Below are positions 1 through 9,380 of a stretch of DNA of 64,000 bases, one piece after another (the stretch's first letter is position 1; the number at the start of each line of letters is the position of its first letter). The position numbers and the translations under genes are program-made. Under the pieces are notes generated by a model. That model searched no databases, had not been told where the DNA came from, and was given only the letters and a program-made list of their open reading frames with translations. The stretch lies in the NCBI RefSeq assembly GCF_040744945.1, contig NZ_CP160453.1, forward strand, positions 2,046,001 through 2,110,000, written 5' to 3'. Source of the stretch: Saccharothrix sp. HUAS TT1 (GTDB lineage Bacteria > Actinomycetota > Actinomycetes > Mycobacteriales > Pseudonocardiaceae).

Positions 1-212
1 ACGTGGGCGACCTCGCCCGGGTGTTCCCGGACGGCGGTCGGGTGGACGTGGACGCGCTGGTCCACGCGGGCCTGGTGCGCAAGAACGAGCTCGTGAAGGT
101 CCTCGGCAACGGTGACCTGGACGGCGTCAAGCTCGACGTCGTGGCGAACAAGTTCTCCGGCAGCGCGGTCGACAAGATCGCCGCCGCCGGTGGCACCACC
201 ACCGTGCTCTGA
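1..212 (+). CDS. rplO: 50S ribosomal protein L15, C-terminal part
   Basis: The last 69 codons of large-subunit protein uL15, read from base 3 to the TGA at 210-212; the N-terminal half lies left of the window. The visible part has the family's C-terminal Val/Asp-rich strands, a 'VKVLGNGDL' turn and an Ala/Gly-rich end. uL15 binds 23S rRNA late in 50S assembly. The call rests on sequence and on context, because rplO-secY-adk-map is the usual end of the actinobacterial spc operon. A strong hairpin follows the stop codon, and secY starts 726 bases further on, so secY is not tightly linked to rplO here. Confidence 0.9.
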   Translation, partial: VGDLARVFPDGGRVDVDALVHAGLVRKNELVKVLGNGDLDGVKLDVVANKFSGSAVDKIAAAGGTTTVL

Positions 213-229
213 TCCGAAGCACACCGCCG

Positions 230-262
230 AACGGCCCCGGAGCCTCCCGCTCCGGGGCCGTT
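230..262 (+). terminator. hairpin terminator after rplO
   Basis: An 11-base perfect stem (aacggccccgg pairing with ccggggccgtt) with a 10-base loop starts 17 bases after the rplO stop. The run after the stem is only TT, so this is an actinobacterial stem without a clear U-tract. It separates rplO from secY. Confidence 0.65.
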
Positions 263-938
263 CGCGTGCGCGCGCCAACCGGTGGGAAAGATCGATCGCG
301 AATCTTTTCAACGGTTGCCGGCGATCGACGGGTCGTCCGTCCCGCCGCCGGGACGCGGTGCGGGGGCTGTCGAGACGCCCGTTCGCGCAGGGCGTAACGC
401 CGGGTGGCGGCCGGTTCGCCGGGTTCGACCGCCCCTTCGGCGTCCCGGCCCTGGTCGCTCTGAGCACGGCACGGGCTTCCCCGGTCAAGCCGGCCCACCC
501 CGGGCCCTTCCGAGCCCCTACGGCCCTCCTGGGCCACCTTGCGGCCACTTCGCCGCGACCAGGTCGCCGCCGGCCCGTCAACTCCACCGCTGCTGAGTCC
601 GCCAGGACGGCGGCGCGCGGCGCGGTCGCCCGGCGCCGGGCGCGTCGACCGCTCCGCCCGGTCCGGCCCGCCCGCCGGGACTTGATCCATTCGGGGGCTT
701 GCCCGGGACTGTGGTCGATCGGGTACTAAGTGTGAAGGAAGACTGCCTACGGCCATCGGCCAGGCGACTGTTAAAGTCGCGGGCTGAACCCGGATGCCCT
801 CCGGGTCGGTCGCGGCTATCCGTCGCTTCCGCCACCGTCGGCGATGGTCGACGGGATGTCCGCAAGACTGTGTCGGCAACACAGCCGGCACCGCAGGATG
901 CCGACCCCAGCGGGGCGGCAACGCTGATGGAGGTTCGC
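263..938 (+). promoter_or_regulatory. long rplO-secY intergenic region, probable secY promoter and leader
   Basis: About 675 bases without a convincing gene; the open frames here are arginine/proline-rich and lack ribosome binding sites. Two weak -10 candidates of the form TANNNT or close to it are visible: TACTAA at 724-729 (19 bases after TTGCCC at 699-704) and TAAAGT at 772-777. A 7-base-stem hairpin lies at 788-806 and a 6-base one (ctgtgt/acacag) near 868-884. These look like a promoter and structured 5' leader for secY, but the exact start site cannot be read from sequence. Confidence 0.35.
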
Positions 939-2248
939 GTGCTCGGCGCATTCCGCTCGGCTCTCGCGACGCCGGACCTACGCAAGAAGATCCTCTTCAC
1001 ACTGGGGATCGTCGTGGTGTACCGGTTGGGCGCCACCATGCCCGCGCCGGGCGTCTCCTTCAAGAACGTCAAACAGTGCGTCGAGCAGGTCGACCAGCAG
1101 GGGATCTACCAGCTGATCAACCTGTTCAGCGGTGGTGCGCTGCTGAACTTGTCGATCTTCGCGCTCGGCATCATGCCGTACATCACGGCGAGCATCATCA
1201 TCCAGCTCCTCACCGTGGTGATTCCCCGGTTCGAGCAGCTGAAGAAGGAAGGGCAGGCGGGTCAGGGCAAGCTGACCCAGTACACCCGCTACCTGACCAT
1301 CGCCCTCGCGGTCCTGCAGTCCACGGGCATCATCGCCCTGGCCGTGCGCGACCAGCTGTTCGCGAACTGCGACGTCCCGGTCATCCCCGACCAGAGCATC
1401 TTCAACCTGGTCGTCCTCGTGGTCGTCATGACCGCGGGCACCAGCGTGATCATGTGGCTCGGCGAGATCATCACCGAGAAGGGGATCGGCAACGGCATGT
1501 CGCTGCTGATCTTCACCGGCATCGCGGCCCGCATCCCGATCGAGGGCAAGATCATCTTCGACCGCGGTGGCCTGACGTTCTTCCTCGTCTGCGTCGCGGC
1601 CCTCGTGATCATCGCCAGCGTCGTCTACGTGGAGCAGGCCCAGCGCCGCATCCCGGTCCAGTACGCCAAGCGCATGATCGGCCGCCGGATGTACGGCGGC
1701 ACGTCGACCTACCTGCCGCTGAAGGTGAACCAGGCCGGTGTCATCCCGGTCATCTTCGCCTCGTCGCTGCTGTACCTGCCGGACCTGATCTCCCGGCTGA
1801 CGGCCTCGAACGACGGCTCGGCGCCCGGCTGGTTCGAGACCTTCGTCGCGACGCACCTGGTCAGCCAGTCGAGCCCGGTGCACATCTCGCTCTACTTCCT
1901 GCTGATCGTCTTCTTCACCTACTTCTACGTCGGCATCACGTTCAACCCGGACGAGCGTGCCGATGAGATGAAGAAGTTCGGTGGGTTCATCCCGGGTATC
2001 CGTCCGGGCAGGCCCACCGCCGAGTACCTCCGCTTCGTCCTGGGGCGGATCACGCTGCCCGGCTCGATCTACCTGGGCATCGTCGCCATCCTGCCGAACT
2101 TCTTCCTGGAAGTGACCGACCAGGGTCAGAACCAGAACTTCCCGTTCGGCGGCACGGCGGTGCTGATCATGGTCGGTGTCGGCCTCGACACCGTGAAGCA
2201 GATCGAGAGCCAGCTCATGCAGCGCAACTACGAAGGGTTCCTCCGCTA

Positions 2249-2249
<1 letters not shown>
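939..2249 (+). CDS. secY: preprotein translocase subunit SecY
   Basis: 436-residue channel-forming subunit of the SecYEG translocon in the plasma membrane; with SecA it exports unfolded preproteins. The sequence has about ten hydrophobic segments, starting with one after '[11 protein letters not shown]', and conserved family patches such as '[11 protein letters not shown]', '[18 protein letters not shown]' and the C-terminal '[15 protein letters not shown]'. The GTG at 939 was chosen because GGAGG lies at 929-933 and the product then has the usual length; upstream in-frame sequence is low-complexity and unlike SecY. The stop codon overlaps the adk start by one base, so adk is probably translationally coupled. 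Confidence 0.95.
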
Positions 2250-2796
<547 letters not shown>

Positions 2797-2800
<4 letters not shown>

Positions 2801-3624
2801 GCGGTGGACTGGTCGATGCGCTGCGTCGGGTCGTCCCCGGTCGGGACCGCATGATCGAGATCAAGAGCCGCGACCAGCTCGACGCCATGAGGGCGGCCGG
2901 GCTGGTCGTCGCGCGCACGCTGGCGCTGGTGTCCGCGCACGCGAAGGCGGGCGTCAGCACCGCCGAGCTGGACGAGCTGGCGGAGCAGAGCATCCGCGAC
3001 GCCGGCGCGATCCCGTCGTTCAAGGGCTACCACGGGTTCCCGGCGTCGATCTGCGCGTCGGTGAACGAGCAGGTGGTCCACGGCATCCCCAGCCGCACCC
3101 AGGTGCTGGCCGAGGGCGACCTGATCTCGATCGACTGCGGCGCCATCCTGGACGGCTGGCACGGCGACTCGGCGGTCACCCTGCCGGTCGGCGAGGTCAC
3201 CGGCGCGGAGCTGAAGCTGTCCGAGGCGACCCGCGCGTCGATGCTCGCGGGCATCGAGGCGGCGGTGCCCGGCGGGCGGCTGAGCGACATCTCGTTCGCG
3301 ATCGAGTCGGCCACCATCCGGGCGGGCGAGGAGCACGGCGTCGAGTACGGGATCGTGGAGGGCTACGGCGGCCACGGCATCGGCACGAAGATGCACATGG
3401 ACCCGTTCCTGCCCAACCACGGCAAGCCGGGCAAGGGCCCGCGGCTCAAGGTCGGCATGGCGATCGCGATCGAGCCCATGCTGACCCTGGGCACCGAGCG
3501 GACGGTCGAGCTGGACGACGGCTGGACGGTCATCACCGCCGACGGCTCGCGCGCCGCGCACTGGGAGCACTCGGTGGCCATCACCGACGACGGTCCCTGG
3601 GTGTTGACGGCCCTGCCGGACTGA
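2797..3624 (+). CDS. map: type I methionine aminopeptidase
   Basis: Cytosolic metalloprotease that removes the N-terminal Met from nascent proteins. The pita-bread-fold metal ligands are visible: two Asp in '[10 protein letters not shown]', His in 'GYGGHGIG', Glu in 'AIEPML' and Glu in 'HWEHSV'. The substrate-side motif '[14 protein letters not shown]' is also present. I took the GTG at 2797, which overlaps the adk stop as GTGA and gives 275 residues. An ATG at 2851 (MIEIKSRDQ..., 257 residues) is an equally plausible start, and neither has a strong ribosome binding site. A rho-independent terminator follows, ending the transcription unit. Confidence 0.93.
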
Positions 3625-3644
3625 CGAACACCGCCCCACGCACG

Positions 3645-3678
3645 CGCCACCCCCGGCAAGGGGGTGGCGTTTTTCTTT
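3645..3678 (+). terminator. rho-independent terminator after map
   Basis: A perfect 10-base stem (cgccaccccc with gggggtggcg), a 5-base loop, then TTTTT at 3670-3674 followed by cttt. This is the clearest classical terminator in the window and closes secY-adk-map. Confidence 0.9.
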
Positions 3679-3702
3679 CCCGCCCACCGGCGGGCAGGTT
3701 TC

Positions 3703-3732
3703 TTGACGCCCTCGGCGCGGCCTCAGTAGCGT
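3703..3732 (+). promoter_or_regulatory. sigma-A-type promoter of the small secreted protein
   Basis: TTGACG at 3703-3708 and TAGCGT at 3727-3732 are 18 bases apart. Transcription would start near 3739, leaving a leader of about 64 bases before the ATG at 3803. It follows the map terminator directly. Confidence 0.65.
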
Positions 3733-3743
3733 CGACAATGCGA

Positions 3744-3753
3744 TTGAATTCAA
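3744..3753. promoter_or_regulatory. 10-base perfect palindrome just downstream of a promoter
   Basis: TTGAATTCAA lies a few bases after the predicted start of the 3703-3732 promoter. It is AT-rich in a GC-rich chromosome and placed where a repressor could block early elongation. No matching regulator is recognised in the window. Confidence 0.3.
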
Positions 3754-3802
3754 CGCCGCGATCCACATCATTCACCAGTTGAGTGCAATGTTTGGAGTGT
3801 CG

Positions 3803-4177
3803 ATGAAACGTACCCTCTTCAAGGCCGTTTTCGCCTTTGTCGGAATGCTCGCCCTGGTGTTCGGCACGACGACGCCGGCCAGTGCCGGCACCGGCGGCAA
3901 CCGCTGCCTGTGGATCAACAGCGGCAGCAGCAGCTACGTCGGCAACGTGTCCTCGACCCAGAGCTGCGGCACGCCGGGCACGTACCACATCCGCCTGTTC
4001 GCGCCGGGCTTCGACCACAACTTCGGCAACTTCTACTACGGCGGCGGCAACCTGTACGGCTCGAACCCGGTGAACATGTCGTTCCCGGCGGGCAGCAACA
4101 TGTGCTCGCAGCTGTGGCGGCACGACGGCGGTGGGAACTACTCGAACTGGGGTGACCCCTGCGTGTCGATCGGCTGA
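3803..4177 (+). CDS. small secreted four-cysteine protein, function unknown
   Basis: 124 residues with a clear Sec signal peptide: basic MKRTLFK, a hydrophobic core, then 'TTTPASA' with cleavage expected before 'GTGGNRC' (about residue 28). The mature part is about 96 residues, rich in Gly, Ser, Asn and aromatic residues, with four Cys (NRC, QSC, NMC, DPC) that could form two disulfides. I do not recognise the family. The ATG at 3803 is preferred over the TTG at 3779 because GGAG lies 5 bases upstream and the signal peptide then starts normally. It has its own promoter and terminator and interrupts the usual map-infA neighbourhood. Confidence 0.8.
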   Translation: MKRTLFKAVFAFVGMLALVFGTTTPASAGTGGNRCLWINSGSSSYVGNVSSTQSCGTPGTYHIRLFAPGFDHNFGNFYYGGGNLYGSNPVNMSFPAGSNMCSQLWRHDGGGNYSNWGDPCVSIG

Positions 4178-4195
4178 TCCGACCGGTGGTCGGGT

Positions 4196-4226
4196 GAGGG
4201 GTCGCGGCTCGACGCCGCGGCCCCTC
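4196..4226 (+). terminator. hairpin after the small secreted protein gene
   Basis: A 13-base stem (gaggggtcgcggc with gccgcggcccctc, one G-T pair) and a 5-base loop. There is no U-tract. It probably insulates the secreted-protein gene from the infA promoter. Confidence 0.55.
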
Positions 4227-4418
4227 GGTCGCATTTCCCCATCGGCCGACAGCGCATTTGTGCGATCAAAGGGAAATGGCGAGTACTTCGCCTTTCCGTC
4301 GAGTGGTGATTCCTCGGACGGGCGCCGGGTGTGGTCCGGTGGCCGACGCGCCGCCGGTCGAGCCCGTGCGCCGCAGGGGCCGCGGGACCTGCTCCCGCGG
4401 GCGGCCACCTGGGCCGAT

Positions 4419-4447
4419 TTGGGTGTTCGCGCCGACCCGCGTAGTAT
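4419..4447 (+). promoter_or_regulatory. promoter of the infA-rpmJ-rpsM-rpsK-rpsD-rpoA-rplQ operon
   Basis: TTGGGT at 4419-4424 and TAGTAT at 4442-4447, exactly 17 bases apart. The expected start site is near 4454, giving a leader of about 140 bases before infA. The 420-base gap between the secreted-protein gene and infA holds only this promoter, the hairpin at 4196-4226 and the leader. Confidence 0.6.
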
Positions 4448-4595
4448 GGACGGGTGGCGCACACGTCGCGCCGGTTCCGCCATGCCCGGGGATCAGCTCC
4501 CCGAGGCTGGCAGGGTTCGCAAGGGCCTGGAGGAGTCGGGGCGCCGCGTGCCCGCACTCCGGAAGCAACACCCACCGTCACGAAACGCGGAGGAC

Positions 4596-4817
4596 ATGGG
4601 CAAGAAGGACGGGGCCATTGAGGTCGAGGGCCGCGTAGTCGAGCCGCTTCCCAACGCGATGTTCCGCGTCGAGTTGGAGAACGGTCACAAGGTCCTGGCA
4701 CACATCAGCGGCAAGATGCGTCAGCACTACATCCGCATCCTCCCCGAGGACCGGGTTGTCGTGGAGCTCTCGCCCTACGACCTGTCCCGCGGGCGCATCG
4801 TCTACCGCTACAAGTGA
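4596..4817 (+). CDS. infA: translation initiation factor IF-1
   Basis: 73-residue S1/OB-fold protein that binds the 30S A-site with IF-2 and IF-3 during initiation. It is near full-length identical in pattern to the family: '[20 protein letters not shown]', '[20 protein letters not shown]' and '[18 protein letters not shown]'. The open frame runs far upstream, but ATG 4596 has GGAGG at 4589-4593 and gives the universal IF-1 start. It is the first gene of the alpha operon, and rpmJ follows after 52 bases. Confidence 0.97.
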   Translation: MGKKDGAIEVEGRVVEPLPNAMFRVELENGHKVLAHISGKMRQHYIRILPEDRVVVELSPYDLSRGRIVYRYK

Positions 4818-4869
4818 CCTCCGGCGCGCCCGAGCACGGGTGCGCCGGCTGACGCAGGAGAGCTCAGGC

Positions 4870-4983
4870 GTGAAGGTCCAGCCGAGCGTCAAGAAGATCT
4901 GCGACAAGTGCAAGGTGATCCGCCGCCACGGCCGGGTCATGGTGATCTGCGAGAACCTGCGCCACAAGCAGCGCCAGGGCTGA
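4870..4983 (+). CDS. rpmJ: 50S ribosomal protein L36
   Basis: 37 residues starting at GTG 4870, with AGGAG at 4856-4860. It keeps the zinc-ribbon ligands (Cys11, Cys14, Cys27 and His32 in CDKC...C...H), so it is the zinc-containing C+ form and not the cysteine-free form many actinobacteria induce under zinc starvation. It binds 23S rRNA in the 50S subunit. A 220-base gap with no recognised gene separates it from rpsM. Confidence 0.96.
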   Translation: MKVQPSVKKICDKCKVIRRHGRVMVICENLRHKQRQG

Positions 4984-5204
4984 GCGGAGCACGACCGGCA
5001 CGAGTCGAGTCTTCACCGGACGCGACAACGAGTAAGCCTCCTCGCACCTGCCACACCGGGCACCCCGGGTGGCACACCCCCGGACTCCAGGCCGGGGCCG
5101 GGACACCGGGCGCGAGAGCGACCGGACACTGACACAGCGAGTCAGTCCCGGGATCGGGCGAGGAGCAGACCTGGAGCGACACCACTGTTAGGAGCAAGCG
5201 CCGT

Positions 5205-5585
5205 ATGGCACGACTCGCTGGCGTCGACCTCCCCCGCGAGAAGCGGTTGGAGATCGCGCTCACCTACATCTTCGGCATCGGTCGGACGCGCTCGAAGGAG
5301 CTGCTGACCGCCACCGGGATCTCCCCGGACATCCGGGTGAAGGACCTCGGTGACGACGACCTGGCGAAGCTGCGGGACTACATCGAGAACCACTTCAAGG
5401 TCGAGGGTGACCTCCGCCGCGAGGTTCAGGCCGACATCCGCCGGAAGATGGAAATCGGCTGCTACGAGGGGCTGCGCCACCGTCGCAACCTGCCCGTCCG
5501 CGGGCAGCGCACCAAGACGAACGCGCGCACTCGCAAGGGTCCGAAGAAGACCGTCGCCGGCAAGAAGAAGGCCGGAAAGAAGTAA
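5205..5585 (+). CDS. rpsM: 30S ribosomal protein S13
   Basis: 126-residue uS13 of the 30S head, contacting 16S rRNA, S19 and the P-site tRNA. The typical start '[14 protein letters not shown]', the helix-hairpin '[14 protein letters not shown]', the '[20 protein letters not shown]' block and a long lysine-rich tail are all present. ATG 5205 lies after an AGGAG about 10 bases upstream. It is co-directional with rpmJ and rpsK. Confidence 0.97.
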   Translation: MARLAGVDLPREKRLEIALTYIFGIGRTRSKELLTATGISPDIRVKDLGDDDLAKLRDYIENHFKVEGDLRREVQADIRRKMEIGCYEGLRHRRNLPVRGQRTKTNARTRKGPKKTVAGKKKAGKK

Positions 5586-5622
5586 GACCTCGCGTCTCTA
5601 GCAAGTAGGAGTTCACCCAGAC

Positions 5623-6030
5623 ATGCCACCCAAGTCCCGCACGGGCGCCGGGGTCAAGAAGGTCCGGCGCAAGGAAAAGAAGAACGTCTCGCACGGCCAG
5701 GCGCACATCAAGAGCACGTTCAACAACACCATCGTGTCCATCACGGACCCGATGGGCAACGTGATCAGCTGGGCGTCCGCCGGCCACGTCGGCTTCAAGG
5801 GCTCGCGCAAGTCCACGCCGTTCGCGGCGCAGATGGCCGCCGAGAACGCCGCACGCAAGGCCGCCGAGCACGGCATGCGCAAGGTCGACGTGTTCGTGAA
5901 GGGCCCCGGCTCCGGCCGGGAGACCGCGATCCGCTCGCTGCAGGCCGCCGGTCTCGAGGTCGGCACCATCCAGGACGTGACCCCGCAGCCCCACAACGGC
6001 TGCCGCCCGCCCAAGCGGCGCCGGGTCTGA
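5623..6030 (+). CDS. rpsK: 30S ribosomal protein S11
   Basis: 135-residue uS11 of the 30S platform near the mRNA 3' end and the E site. Family blocks are '[20 protein letters not shown]', '[15 protein letters not shown]', '[17 protein letters not shown]' and the basic end '[11 protein letters not shown]'. It starts 37 bases after rpsM, with TAGGAG upstream of the ATG, and rpsD follows after 23 bases. Confidence 0.97.
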   Translation: MPPKSRTGAGVKKVRRKEKKNVSHGQAHIKSTFNNTIVSITDPMGNVISWASAGHVGFKGSRKSTPFAAQMAAENAARKAAEHGMRKVDVFVKGPGSGRETAIRSLQAAGLEVGTIQDVTPQPHNGCRPPKRRRV

Positions 6031-6053
6031 GGCACGGGGAGGAGTAAGACAAC

Positions 6054-6659
6054 ATGGCACGCTACACCGGACCGGCCACTCGCATCTCGCGCCGTCTCAA
6101 GGTCGACCTCGTCGGCGGGGACCAGGCGTTCGAGCGTCGTCCTTACCCGCCCGGCCAGCACGGCCGCGGTCGGATCAAGGAGTCCGAGTACCTGCTGCAG
6201 CTGCAGGAGAAGCAGAAGGCCCGCTACACGTACGGCGTCCTGGAGAAGCAGTTCCGGCGCTACTACGAGGAAGCGGTTCGCCGCACCGGCAAGACCGGTG
6301 AGAACCTGCTGCAGATCCTGGAGTCCCGGCTGGACAACGTGGTGTACCGCGCGGGTCTCGCGCGCACCCGTCGTCAGGCCCGCCAGCTGGTCAGCCACGG
6401 TCACTTCATCGTGAACGGCCAGAAGGTCAACATCCCGAGCTTCCGGGTGTCGAAGTTCGACATCATCGACGTGAAGCCGAAGTCGCTGCCCACGCTGCCC
6501 TTCGAGGCCGCGCGCGCTTCCTTCGGCGACCGGCCGATCCCGGCGTGGCTGCAGGTCGTCCCCTCGACCCTGCGGATCCTGGTGCACCAGCTCCCGGAGC
6601 GGGCGCAGATCGACACGCCCGTCACCGAACAGCTCATCGTCGAGCTCTACTCGAAGTGA
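6054..6659 (+). CDS. rpsD: 30S ribosomal protein S4
   Basis: 201-residue uS4, a primary 16S rRNA binder that nucleates 30S assembly. It has the N-terminal 'MARYTGPATRISRRL' and the S4 RNA-binding domain around residues 94-155 ('ESRLDNVVYRAGLARTRRQA', 'VNGQKVNIPSF'). The N-terminal four-cysteine zinc motif found in some S4 proteins is absent, so this is the zinc-free form. The gene is preceded by GGGGAGGAG. A 144-base gap containing a long hairpin separates it from rpoA. Confidence 0.97.
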   Translation: MARYTGPATRISRRLKVDLVGGDQAFERRPYPPGQHGRGRIKESEYLLQLQEKQKARYTYGVLEKQFRRYYEEAVRRTGKTGENLLQILESRLDNVVYRAGLARTRRQARQLVSHGHFIVNGQKVNIPSFRVSKFDIIDVKPKSLPTLPFEAARASFGDRPIPAWLQVVPSTLRILVHQLPERAQIDTPVTEQLIVELYSK

Positions 6660-6664
6660 TCCTC

Positions 6665-6695
6665 CTGGGAGGGCCGCCACCGGTGGTCCTCCCAG
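6665..6695 (+). promoter_or_regulatory. long hairpin in the rpsD-rpoA spacer
   Basis: The stretch beginning ctgggagg and ending cctcccag folds into an 8-base outer stem around the inner palindrome ccaccggtgg, starting 6 bases after the rpsD stop. With no U-tract it could be a partial terminator, an RNA processing site or a stabilising structure adjusting rpoA relative to the ribosomal genes. Confidence 0.4.
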
Positions 6696-6803
6696 TCGGG
6701 TCCCGCGGCGGCACGGAATGGTGTGCCGCATGCGTTTGCCGGTCTCCGCGACCGGTCCCACGACGTCAAATAGCGGGCGTCGGGGTTAGAGAGGAAGAAC
6801 CCA

Positions 6804-7856
6804 GTGCTGATTTCCCAGCGCCCCTCGCTCAGCGAGGAAGCGGTCAACGAGACCCGCTCCCGGTTCGTCATCGAGCCGCTGGAGCCGGGCTTCGGCTACA
6901 CCCTCGGCAACTCGATTCGCCGCACCCTGCTGTCGTCCATCCCCGGCGCGGCCGTGACCAGCATCCGCATCGACGGCGTGCTGCACGAGTTCACGACCGT
7001 CCCCGGTGTGAAGGAAGACGTCACCGACATCATCCTCAACCTCAAGGAGCTGGTCGTCAGCTCCGAGGAGGACGAGCCGGTGACCATGTACCTGCGCAAG
7101 CAGGGGCCGGGCGCGGTGACCGCGGGCGACATCGTGCCTCCGGCCGGTGTCACCGTGCACAACCCCGACCTGCACATCGCCACCCTGAACGGCAAGGGCA
7201 AGCTGGAGATCGAGCTCGTGGTCGAGCGCGGTCGCGGCTACGTCCCCGCCGTGCAGAACAAGCAGGCCGGCGCCGAGATCGGCCGCATTCCGGTCGACTC
7301 GATCTACTCGCCCGTCATGAAGGTGACCTACAAGGTCGAGGCCACCCGTGTCGAGCAGCGGACCGACTTCGACAAGCTGATCCTCGACGTCGAGACCAAG
7401 CCGTCCATCACGCCGCGCGACGCCGTCGCGTCGGCGGGCAAGACGCTGGTCGAGCTGTTCGGCCTCGCTCGCGAGCTGAACGTCGACGCCGAGGGCATCG
7501 AGATCGGCCCCTCGCCCGCCGAGGCGGACACCATCGCGGCGTTCGCGATGCCGATCGAGGACCTGGACCTCACCGTCCGGTCCTACAACTGCCTCAAGCG
7601 CGAGGGCATCCACACCGTGGGCGAGCTGGTCTCGCGCAGCGAGGCGGACCTGCTGGACATCCGCAACTTCGGCGCGAAGTCGATCGACGAGGTCAAGATG
7701 AAGCTCGTCGGCCTCGGCCTCGCGCTGAAGGACAGCCCTCCTGGGTTCGACCCGTCGGCCGCCGCGTCCGACTACCCGGCCGAAGGCTGGGGCACGGACA
7801 CCGCCGTGGACTCCCACGACGACGGCCAGGACTACGCGGAGACCGAGCAGCTCTGA
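6804..7856 (+). CDS. rpoA: DNA-directed RNA polymerase subunit alpha
   Basis: 350-residue alpha subunit; the dimer nucleates RNA polymerase assembly and its C-terminal domain contacts UP elements and activators. The N-terminal domain shows '[20 protein letters not shown]' and '[16 protein letters not shown]'. The C-terminal helix-hairpin-helix domain shows '[19 protein letters not shown]' and '[14 protein letters not shown]'. An acidic linker tail ends the protein. The GTG start follows GAGAGGAAG. The length matches other actinobacterial RpoA proteins. Confidence 0.98.
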   Translation: MLISQRPSLSEEAVNETRSRFVIEPLEPGFGYTLGNSIRRTLLSSIPGAAVTSIRIDGVLHEFTTVPGVKEDVTDIILNLKELVVSSEEDEPVTMYLRKQGPGAVTAGDIVPPAGVTVHNPDLHIATLNGKGKLEIELVVERGRGYVPAVQNKQAGAEIGRIPVDSIYSPVMKVTYKVEATRVEQRTDFDKLILDVETKPSITPRDAVASAGKTLVELFGLARELNVDAEGIEIGPSPAEADTIAAFAMPIEDLDLTVRSYNCLKREGIHTVGELVSRSEADLLDIRNFGAKSIDEVKMKLVGLGLALKDSPPGFDPSAAASDYPAEGWGTDTAVDSHDDGQDYAETEQL

Positions 7857-7914
7857 GGTCGCTTAGCGGCCGGGCCGGAGCAGAGGATCAGAAAGAAATC
7901 CGAGGAGCAATTCG

Positions 7915-8499
7915 ATGCCCACCCCCACCAAGGGACCCCGTCTCGGGGGCTCGCCGGCCCACGAGCGGCTGATGCTGGCCAACCTGGCCACGTCCCTGTT
8001 CACCCACGGTCGGATCACGACCACTGAGGCCAAGGCGAAGCGGCTGCGCCCGTACGCCGAGAAGCTGATCAGCAAGGCGAAGGTCGGCGACCTGCACAAC
8101 CGTCGCGAGATCCTGAAGGTCATCCGCGACAAGGACATCGTGCACAAGCTGTTCGCCGAGATCGGCCCGCAGTTCGCCGACCGCCCCGGTGGCTACACCC
8201 GCATCACCAAGACGCTGCCGCGCAAGGGCGACAACGCCCCCATGGCCGTGATCGAGCTGGTCGCGGAGCAGACCGTCACCTCCGAGGCGGAGCGCGCCCG
8301 CAAGACCAAGTTCGCCAAGGACGAGGCTCCCGCCAAGAACGAGACGGCGGCCGACTCGACCGAGGGGACCGCGGACACCGCGGACGTGCAGGACCAGGAC
8401 GCCGAGGCGCCCGAGTCCGCCACGAAGGACGCCGCCGAGGAGCCCGCCGAGGGCGCCGACGACGCGGCGAAGACCGAGAACAAGAAGGACGAGTCCTGA
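7915..8499 (+). CDS. rplQ: 50S ribosomal protein L17 with acidic C-terminal extension
   Basis: 194 residues; the conserved bL17 core is residues 1 to about 118 ('[20 protein letters not shown]', '[20 protein letters not shown]', '[20 protein letters not shown]'). It sits near the peptide exit tunnel. The remaining ~75 residues are a low-complexity Ala/Glu/Asp/Thr tail, an extension seen in several actinobacteria. ATG 7915 has GAGGAG 8-9 bases upstream. A 12-base-stem hairpin follows the stop codon and runs into the truA start region. Confidence 0.96.
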   Translation: MPTPTKGPRLGGSPAHERLMLANLATSLFTHGRITTTEAKAKRLRPYAEKLISKAKVGDLHNRREILKVIRDKDIVHKLFAEIGPQFADRPGGYTRITKTLPRKGDNAPMAVIELVAEQTVTSEAERARKTKFAKDEAPAKNETAADSTEGTADTADVQDQDAEAPESATKDAAEEPAEGADDAAKTENKKDES

Positions 8500-8517
8500 C
8501 GGACGCGAACTTCACCG

Positions 8518-8554
8518 ACGAGCCCGTCGCCCCCGCTGGGGACGACGGGCTCGT
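8518..8554 (+). terminator. rplQ hairpin terminator abutting the truA start
   Basis: A perfect 12-base stem (acgagcccgtcg with cgacgggctcgt) with a 13-base loop begins 18 bases after the rplQ stop. Its 3' arm ends 4 bases before the first usable truA GTG at 8559. There is no U-tract. It either terminates the alpha operon or limits truA expression by occupying its initiation region. Confidence 0.6.
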
Positions 8555-8558
8555 TCGT

Positions 8559-9350
8559 GTGCGACTCGACCTGGCCTACGACGGCACGGCGTTCTCCGGC
8601 TGGGCGCGGCAGCCCGACCGCCGCACGGTGTGCGGGGTGCTGGAGGACACCATGTCCACGGTGCTGCGCGAGGACGTGCAGCTCACCGTGGCGGGCCGCA
8701 CGGACGCGGGCGTGCACGCGTCCGGCCAGGTGGCGCACGTCGACCTGCGGGCCGGGGTGGACGTCGCGGGGCTGCCGAAGCGCCTGGCCAGGGCGTTGCC
8801 GGCGGACGTGCGGGTGTTCTCGGCGCGGGTCGTGCCGGGGGCGTTCGACGCGCGGTTCGCCGCGTTGCGGCGGCACTACGAGTACCGGGTCACCGACGCC
8901 GCGTTCGGCGCGCACCCGCTGCGGCGCCTGGACACCCTGGCCTGGCCCCGCCCGCTGGACCTGGACGCGTTGAACGAGGCGTCCCGGGCGCTGCTGGGCG
9001 AACGGGACTTCTGCGCGTTCTGCAAGCGGCGGGAGGGCGCGACCACGATCCGCGAGCTGCAGCGCCTGGAGTGGGTGCGCGCGGGTGACGTGCTGACCGC
9101 GCACGTGTCCGCGGACGCGTTCTGCCACTCGATGGTGCGCAGCCTGGTCGGCGCGCTGCTGGCCGTCGGGGAGGGGCGCAAGCCGGTGGGGTGGCCCGCG
9201 TCGCTGCTGTCGTCGAGCGGGCGGTCCAGCGAGGTCGCGGTGGCCCCGGCGCACGGGCTGTCGCTGGTGCGGGTCGACTACCCGGCGGACGGCGAACTGG
9301 CCGCGCGGGCGGCCGTCACCCGGAACGTGCGCGTCGCGCCCGCCGGGTAG
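8559..9350 (+). CDS. truA: tRNA pseudouridine(38-40) synthase TruA
   Basis: Makes pseudouridine at positions 38-40 of tRNA anticodon stems. The catalytic Asp lies in '[16 protein letters not shown]', with further motifs 'HYEYRV', 'GERDFCAFC' and '[12 protein letters not shown]'-like '[15 protein letters not shown]'. The GTG at 8559 gives 263 residues and is the first standard start in frame, but the coding pattern continues upstream without a stop. A CTG at 8496 overlapping the rplQ stop would add 21 residues (LTDANFTDE...). No clear ribosome binding site precedes 8559, so the true start is uncertain. truA after rplQ is a conserved order. Confidence 0.93.
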   Translation: MRLDLAYDGTAFSGWARQPDRRTVCGVLEDTMSTVLREDVQLTVAGRTDAGVHASGQVAHVDLRAGVDVAGLPKRLARALPADVRVFSARVVPGAFDARFAALRRHYEYRVTDAAFGAHPLRRLDTLAWPRPLDLDALNEASRALLGERDFCAFCKRREGATTIRELQRLEWVRAGDVLTAHVSADAFCHSMVRSLVGALLAVGEGRKPVGWPASLLSSSGRSSEVAVAPAHGLSLVRVDYPADGELAARAAVTRNVRVAPAG

Positions 9351-9380
9351 TCCGACGGGCCCGCAATCGTTTGCGCCGGC

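Noticed and set aside
127..951. Minus-strand open frame upstream of secY
   Set aside because: Arg/Pro/Ser-rich translation with no family pattern and overlap with rplO. The region is better explained as secY promoter and leader.
4131..4595. Upstream extension of the infA frame
   Set aside because: The extension crosses the promoter and has no IF-1 similarity; ATG 4596 has a good ribosome binding site and the universal IF-1 start.
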